From assembly GCA_023511295.1 (NCBI GenBank), contig JAIMBT010000002.1:62001-126000 (forward strand): DNA of 64,000 nucleotides. The letters are read 5' to 3'. The notes beneath the pieces are model-generated. The model was not told the DNA's origin, made no database searches, and saw only the letters and a list, made by a program, of their open reading frames with translations. The position numbers and the translations under genes are program-made. This DNA comes from Alicyclobacillus sp. (GTDB lineage Bacteria > Bacillota > Bacilli > Alicyclobacillales > Alicyclobacillaceae). Below, piece after piece: positions 60,229 through 64,000 of this stretch (the first letter of the stretch is position 1; each line of letters starts with the position of its first letter).

Positions 60229-60822
60229 ATGGCCCGGTTCGAAGGTCTCAAATACATTCCGATGTTCATGCGCGCCTACCAGGAAGCCCGACATCGGAGC
60301 GCCCTGGCGCGAAGTGGCACCGCCGACGCAGATCCCCCACTTCATCACGACCGGGAAGCGGGCCCCGCACCGTCGACGGACCCGCGCCCACGGCGCGCCC
60401 CGCGCAAGCCGCGAGGCGGGAAATCTGCCGTCCCGGTTCGCACGGTGCGCGTGCACGCGGGCGGTCTGCCCACCCGGCGTTCTGGGTCGGCCGCCGCCGG
60501 ACCCGGCGTGAACGCACGCAGTCACCGACTGGTCCGCGTTCAACCTCGCAGCAGCATGGCATCGCGTTCGCCCTACCCGCAGAGCGCGCTCGGCAGCACG
60601 GAACCGCTCGTCGCCAACCTCCTGCGCGAGCTGCGGTCAACCAAACAGCAGTTGAGCCAACTGCGGGAGCTTCAAGTCCAGTTGACGCAGTTGCAACACC
60701 GGTTGGACAAACAGCTTCGGGCGCTCGGTGGCGCCGAAGCTGACGACAGCGCGGGGCCGGTGGCGGCACCGCCCCCTGCCGAGGAGACACACGCGAAGGC
60801 CGCCGGCCCAGCGTCGACCTGA
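60229..60822 (+). CDS. Hypothetical protein with C-terminal coiled coil (197 aa)
   Basis: No family is recognised. The N-terminus (MARFEGLKYIPMFMRAYQEA) looks amphipathic. A basic, Pro/Ala-rich and probably disordered middle of ~90 residues follows. A coiled coil rich in Leu and Gln (LLRELRSTKQQLSQLRELQ) lies at about 125-165. The start is uncertain: the ATG at 60,229 has no perfect ribosome site, while a GTG at 60,217 is close to GGAAAGG. A hairpin surrounding the stop codon probably ends transcription. Confidence 0.6.
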   Translation: MARFEGLKYIPMFMRAYQEARHRSALARSGTADADPPLHHDREAGPAPSTDPRPRRAPRKPRGGKSAVPVRTVRVHAGGLPTRRSGSAAAGPGVNARSHRLVRVQPRSSMASRSPYPQSALGSTEPLVANLLRELRSTKQQLSQLRELQVQLTQLQHRLDKQLRALGGAEADDSAGPVAAPPPAEETHAKAAGPAST

Positions 60823-60841
60823 CGCCAGACCGGCGGCCTTC
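60795..60841 (+). terminator. Terminator overlapping the stop codon
   Basis: GAAGGCCGCCGG (60,795-60,806) pairs perfectly with CCGGCGGCCTTC (60,830-60,841). Inside the loop GCGTC also pairs with GACGC, with the TGA stop at the edge of the inner loop. A pyrimidine tract CTTCTTCC follows. Confidence 0.6.
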
Positions 60842-60877
60842 TTCCGCGCAGCAGGCCCCATAGAGAAGGGTGGCGGC

Positions 60878-61528
60878 TCAACTCCACGCGGCTGGATTCC
60901 AGACCACAGATCCGATGGCCGTCGCGGTGCCCGGGAGCGGTCGCAACAGCTTTTGAAAGCAGATGGTCCGGGGAGGAATGCGGTAGACTTCGACAAACCC
61001 GAGCTTGCGGGTAAACGCCAGGCTCTTCTCGTTCATGTCCTGTACAAACACCTCAAGGGTGTGGATGCCCTGGCCGCGCGCCTCGTCCTCCAGGTGCTTC
61101 ATCACCTCCGTGCCGACGCCGGAGGACTGGTGAGCCGGATCAATCACGAGCGCACTGACGTGCATCTTGCCGTCGGGACCGATGAGGTAGGAGTAGTAGC
61201 CGATGGGACGGTTGCCCCGCACCACCACGACCGTCGGTGCACCGGACTGCAGGTATTGCGCGAAGTCCTGGCGCGGGAACGGTTCCCCGAACGCCTCCTG
61301 GTGCACGCGGCCCAGTTGCCCTTCGGTGAGGTCGAGGATGAACGAGTCGTCCTCCGGCTGACGCGGGCGGAACGACAGCGGCTCGACCTTGGATGGTACA
61401 GCCACGCCCGCAGCCGCCGGTTTGCGCGCTGCGGCCTTCGACCGCACTCTGCGCTTCTTCGCCGCCGACGCACGCGCGACAGGCGTTGTCGACCCTCGTG
61501 CTGCCTTCTTACCGGACTGGGTTCGCAT
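60878..61528 (-). CDS. GNAT acetyltransferase with basic N-terminal tail
   Basis: The protein is 216 aa. The first ~45 residues are rich in Lys, Arg and Ala and probably disordered. The rest is a GNAT domain with the acetyl-CoA loop region HQSSGVGTEVMKHL and FTRKLGFVEVYRIPP near the end. A GAGGAGG site precedes the ATG at 61,526-61,528. The substrate is unknown. The basic tail could bind nucleic acid or ribosomes (inference). Confidence 0.82.
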   Translation of the reverse strand: MRTQSGKKAARGSTTPVARASAAKKRRVRSKAAARKPAAAGVAVPSKVEPLSFRPRQPEDDSFILDLTEGQLGRVHQEAFGEPFPRQDFAQYLQSGAPTVVVVRGNRPIGYYSYLIGPDGKMHVSALVIDPAHQSSGVGTEVMKHLEDEARGQGIHTLEVFVQDMNEKSLAFTRKLGFVEVYRIPPRTICFQKLLRPLPGTATAIGSVVWNPAAWS

Positions 61529-61643
61529 CGGGTGAAAGCCTCCTCTGGTGACGTGTTTCGTCACCCCACCATATGCGAACCCCCCGGCAAATGCCATGGC
61601 TCCTCGAGCGGCGAGGCGCCCTTCGGACGCCCTGCAACCGGTA

Positions 61644-62090
61644 TCAGGCCTTGCGGCTGAAGCGCGAGAACAACCCCTTGCCGCGGCCTGCGTTCGATTT
61701 GCTCGGGGCCGGGGCGACCACGAAGCCGATGTAGTTGCCGGCGATGTCCATCTTGTACTTGTGGTTCACTTGAATCTTGTCGTACTCCGATTTGGTCGTG
61801 TGAAAGGTCACGGTCTGCACGCGGCTCATCTGTACACCTTTGACCTTCTGGCCGATGCTGACCCGCCCCACGACTTGATACGTCTTGAAGCGGGCAAACC
61901 GCATCCAGCGATTCTGCGGCCGCTCCCGCGTGACCTTCTTGTTCAGCACGAACACTTCATGCCGTTCCTTCGCGGCGTTGTACTGTTCGTCGAACGCCTT
62001 CTGGCGCTTACGGGTGAACAGGAACATCCAGATGTAGAGACCGACGATGACGACCAGCACCGCGATGGTAATCCACCAGCTAGCGGACAA
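61644..62090 (-). CDS. Conserved-looking single-pass membrane protein (148 aa)
   Basis: One membrane helix lies at about residues 5-24 (WWITIAVLVVIVGLYIWMFL), followed by a basic cytoplasmic domain of 120 residues, beta-rich with many Lys/Arg. I do not recognise the family. The TTG at 62,088-62,090 is chosen because GGGAGGAAG lies 6-7 bases upstream and the helix then begins at once. The gene follows pcrA in the same direction with a gap of 180 bases that includes its own TACAAT -10. Confidence 0.7.
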   Translation of the reverse strand: MSASWWITIAVLVVIVGLYIWMFLFTRKRQKAFDEQYNAAKERHEVFVLNKKVTRERPQNRWMRFARFKTYQVVGRVSIGQKVKGVQMSRVQTVTFHTTKSEYDKIQVNHKYKMDIAGNYIGFVVAPAPSKSNAGRGKGLFSRFSRKA

Positions 62091-62206
62091 ACGTATCTTC
62101 CTCCCGACGGGCGTTTTCAGAGTCCGTCCAAACGGGGCGCAATGCGCACACCGCCTGTTGGCGGCGCGCTGTGGCGAAGACCGCACACGCCAACCATGTA
62201 GACCAC

Positions 62207-62212
62207 ATTGTA
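62207..62212 (-). promoter_or_regulatory. -10 element upstream of the small membrane protein gene
   Basis: TACAAT reads on the minus strand about 115 bases before the TTG start. The position 17 bases further upstream (TGGAGC) is a weak -35. Confidence 0.35.
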
Positions 62213-62270
62213 CCACCTTTTCCGCGGCTGCTCCACGTCCAGCTTCCGCCCACCCGGCCGGTCGTCTTCG

Positions 62271-64000
62271 TCAGTGCGCTGCGGGCCGGGCGTGTCGGCG
62301 CGGGATGGTCTTCATCCCCACGCGCGGGTGAAACATCACCTCAAGGTGCTGCTCCATCGTCGGCTCCGCACCGTCCCGGCCGACGGGAATCTCCTTCCAC
62401 CCCAGGACAATCCCCTCTCCGTACTGGGGGTGCAAAATCCGATCTCCGGTCTTCCACTCGTACACGGCGTCGTTCGTGAGCGTCAGGCGTTCCACGTGTT
62501 CAGGCGGGATCTCCGCCAAGAATCGCGAGGGTTCCCGCAGCAGGACCTGGCCGTACAGGGTGCGCTCTGTGCAGTAGGTCATGTACAGGTGGTCCTGCGC
62601 CCGCGTCATCCCGACGTAGCACAAATTGCGCTCCTCCTCAATCCCAGCGGGATCATCCATGGAACGGGCGTGCGGAAACACCGTCTCCTCCATCCCCACC
62701 ATGAACACGAGCGGAAACTCCAAACCTTTGCTGGCGTGCAACGTCATCAAACGGACGGCCTGACTGTCTTTCCCCCGCTCCTTGTCCACCTCGCTGAGGA
62801 GCGATACCTCGGCGAGAAACTCCAGCAGCGTCCCTTGCCGGCGCCGGTCGAACGACTGGGTCACGCTGAACAGTTCGTCGATGTTCTCCAGCCGCTGCAG
62901 ATCCTCCTTCTTCCCGCTCTCTTCATACATCCGGCGGTAACCGGTGGCGTGCAACACTTCGGCGAGAAACTCGCTGACCGGCGCGCCCTCCATCCAGAGC
63001 ATCAGTTCCTGCAGGGTCCCGTGAAACTGCTCTGCGGCGGTTCGGACCTTCTCGGAGAGGTCGATCTCGCTCGCCCGGCCCAACGCTTCCAGCAGCGTGA
63101 TGCCCTCGCTGTGTGCGAAGTCGAGCAGTTTCCCGACGGCCTGCGGTCCCAGTCCGCGTTTTGGCGTGTTGACCACGCGGAGCAGCGAGATCTCGTCCTG
63201 TGGGTTGGCGAGGACGCGCAAATACGCGAACACGTCTTTAATTTCACGCCTGTCATAGAACGTCAAACCGCCCACGATGGTGTACGGGATGGCCCGTTGC
63301 AGGAGGGCCTCTTCTATCGCCCGCGACTGCGCATTGGCCCGGTAGAGGACCGCGCAGTCGCCATAACCGCCGCCGTTCTGCACGTGGGCAGCGATGGTCT
63401 CTGCCACGTAACGCGCCTCGTCTTCACTGTCCGTCAACTCGCAGACGACAATCGGGTCCCCTAAGCCACGGACCGAGCGCAGGTTCTTCTCCTTGCGCCG
63501 TACGTTGTTCCGGATGACGCCGTTGGCCGCTTCGAGGATTCGTTCCGTCGAGCGGTAGTTGGTCTCCAGCGTGACCACCGAACAATTCGCGTAGTCGCGC
63601 TCGAAATCGAGGATGTTCTGGATATCCGCTCCGCGCCAGGCGTAGATGGCCTGGTCCGAGTCGCCGACCACACATACGTTTTGGTGGCGCAGGGCGAGCA
63701 AGCGCACCAGTTGGTACTGGGCGTGGTTCGTATCCTGGTACTCGTCGACGTGGATGTAGCGGAACTTGTCCTGATACTTCTCGCGGACGTCCGCGTGGGC
63801 CTGAAACAGGCGGACGGTGTTGCCGATGAGGTCGTCGAAGTCCATCGCGTTCGCGCCGAGCAGACGCTTCTCGTAGACCTCCATCACCTCTGCCGCGACC
63901 GCCTCAACGGGGCCAAGCCGCCGTCTGCCTCGTTTCGGACCGGCTTGGAGTTCGTTCTTCCAACGAGAAATGGCCGCGAGGACCTGGTAGGCGTCGAACT
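62271..64000 (-). CDS. pcrA: ATP-dependent DNA helicase PcrA (UvrD family), C-terminal part
   Basis: The 5' end lies beyond the window; about 576 codons are present. Superfamily 1 motifs in order are NAMDFDDLI, the Walker B region DEYQDTNHAQY (motif II), GDSDQAIYAWRGAD (III), ETNYRST (IV), TLHASKGLEF (V) and YVGMTRAQDHLY (VI). A C-terminal PcrA-type tail with GDRILHPQYGEGIV follows, which in relatives contacts RNA polymerase. PcrA unwinds DNA 3' to 5' in repair and plasmid replication and clears RecA or stalled polymerase. The Walker A loop is outside the window. Confidence 0.96.
   Translation of the reverse strand, partial: FDAYQVLAAISRWKNELQAGPKRGRRRLGPVEAVAAEVMEVYEKRLLGANAMDFDDLIGNTVRLFQAHADVREKYQDKFRYIHVDEYQDTNHAQYQLVRLLALRHQNVCVVGDSDQAIYAWRGADIQNILDFERDYANCSVVTLETNYRSTERILEAANGVIRNNVRRKEKNLRSVRGLGDPIVVCELTDSEDEARYVAETIAAHVQNGGGYGDCAVLYRANAQSRAIEEALLQRAIPYTIVGGLTFYDRREIKDVFAYLRVLANPQDEISLLRVVNTPKRGLGPQAVGKLLDFAHSEGITLLEALGRASEIDLSEKVRTAAEQFHGTLQELMLWMEGAPVSEFLAEVLHATGYRRMYEESGKKEDLQRLENIDELFSVTQSFDRRRQGTLLEFLAEVSLLSEVDKERGKDSQAVRLMTLHASKGLEFPLVFMVGMEETVFPHARSMDDPAGIEEERNLCYVGMTRAQDHLYMTYCTERTLYGQVLLREPSRFLAEIPPEHVERLTLTNDAVYEWKTGDRILHPQYGEGIVLGWKEIPVGRDGAEPTMEQHLEVMFHPRVGMKTIPRRHARPAAH

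Noticed and set aside
1-64000. tRNA, rRNA, CRISPR arrays, insertion sequences, prophage
   Set aside because: No transposase, integrase or phage structural gene, no regularly spaced direct repeats, and no recognisable tRNA or rRNA stretch was seen by eye.

Overview
The window is a high-GC chromosomal segment from an endospore-forming Bacillota. The evidence is an intact mother-cell sigma factor (sigK) with its pro-sequence, a YtpB-type sesquarterpene synthase, a two-gene dynamin pair equivalent to Bacillus DynA, strong AGGAGG-type ribosome sites, and frequent GTG/TTG starts. A two-cupredoxin protein with a stalk domain and the high GC fit Alicyclobacillaceae or a relative; that genus-level guess is inference. 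I saw no tRNA, rRNA, CRISPR array, insertion sequence or phage gene.

Positions 1-26,070 form one metabolic island for scavenging cell-wall fragments. A lipoprotein-dependent oligopeptide ABC importer (oppA-B-C-D-F, 25,597 down to 19,869) would bring in muropeptides. Cytoplasmic-looking hydrolases would dismantle them: NagZ (GH3), NamZ (GH171), a GH20-like hexosaminidase, an SH3-NlpC/P60 endopeptidase, two serine beta-lactamase-fold hydrolases, an S15/CocE hydrolase and a prolyl oligopeptidase. Sugar handling is by AnmK, a BadF-type MurNAc/GlcNAc kinase, MurQ, a PIG-L protein and two GNATs. An RpiR/MurR-type regulator sits in the middle, and three of the intergenic regions share a GAAATTT element that may be its operator.

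Positions 26,071-31,664 hold sigK, a strong bidirectional terminator, a berberine-bridge-type oxidase, a cupredoxin protein and a response regulator fused to a class III nucleotide cyclase. Positions 31,728-42,102 hold a 1,782-residue kinase/STAND-like/GAF/histidine kinase, an MFS carrier, a stand-alone cyclic-nucleotide-binding domain, an AAA-HTH regulator and a TetR repressor. The cupredoxin and cyclic-nucleotide-binding genes share an unusual four-repeat promoter architecture.

Positions 42,167-48,680 hold a 42-residue membrane protein, an ECF sigma/anti-sigma pair with a likely autoregulated ECF promoter, a YfhO membrane protein and an HtrA protease. Positions 48,807-64,000 are ordinary housekeeping: the dynamin pair, M42 aminopeptidase, terpene synthase, FolB, OsmC, MFS, YihY/BrkB, RluA, a NifU-domain protein, small hypothetical proteins, a GNAT and the C-terminal part of PcrA helicase.
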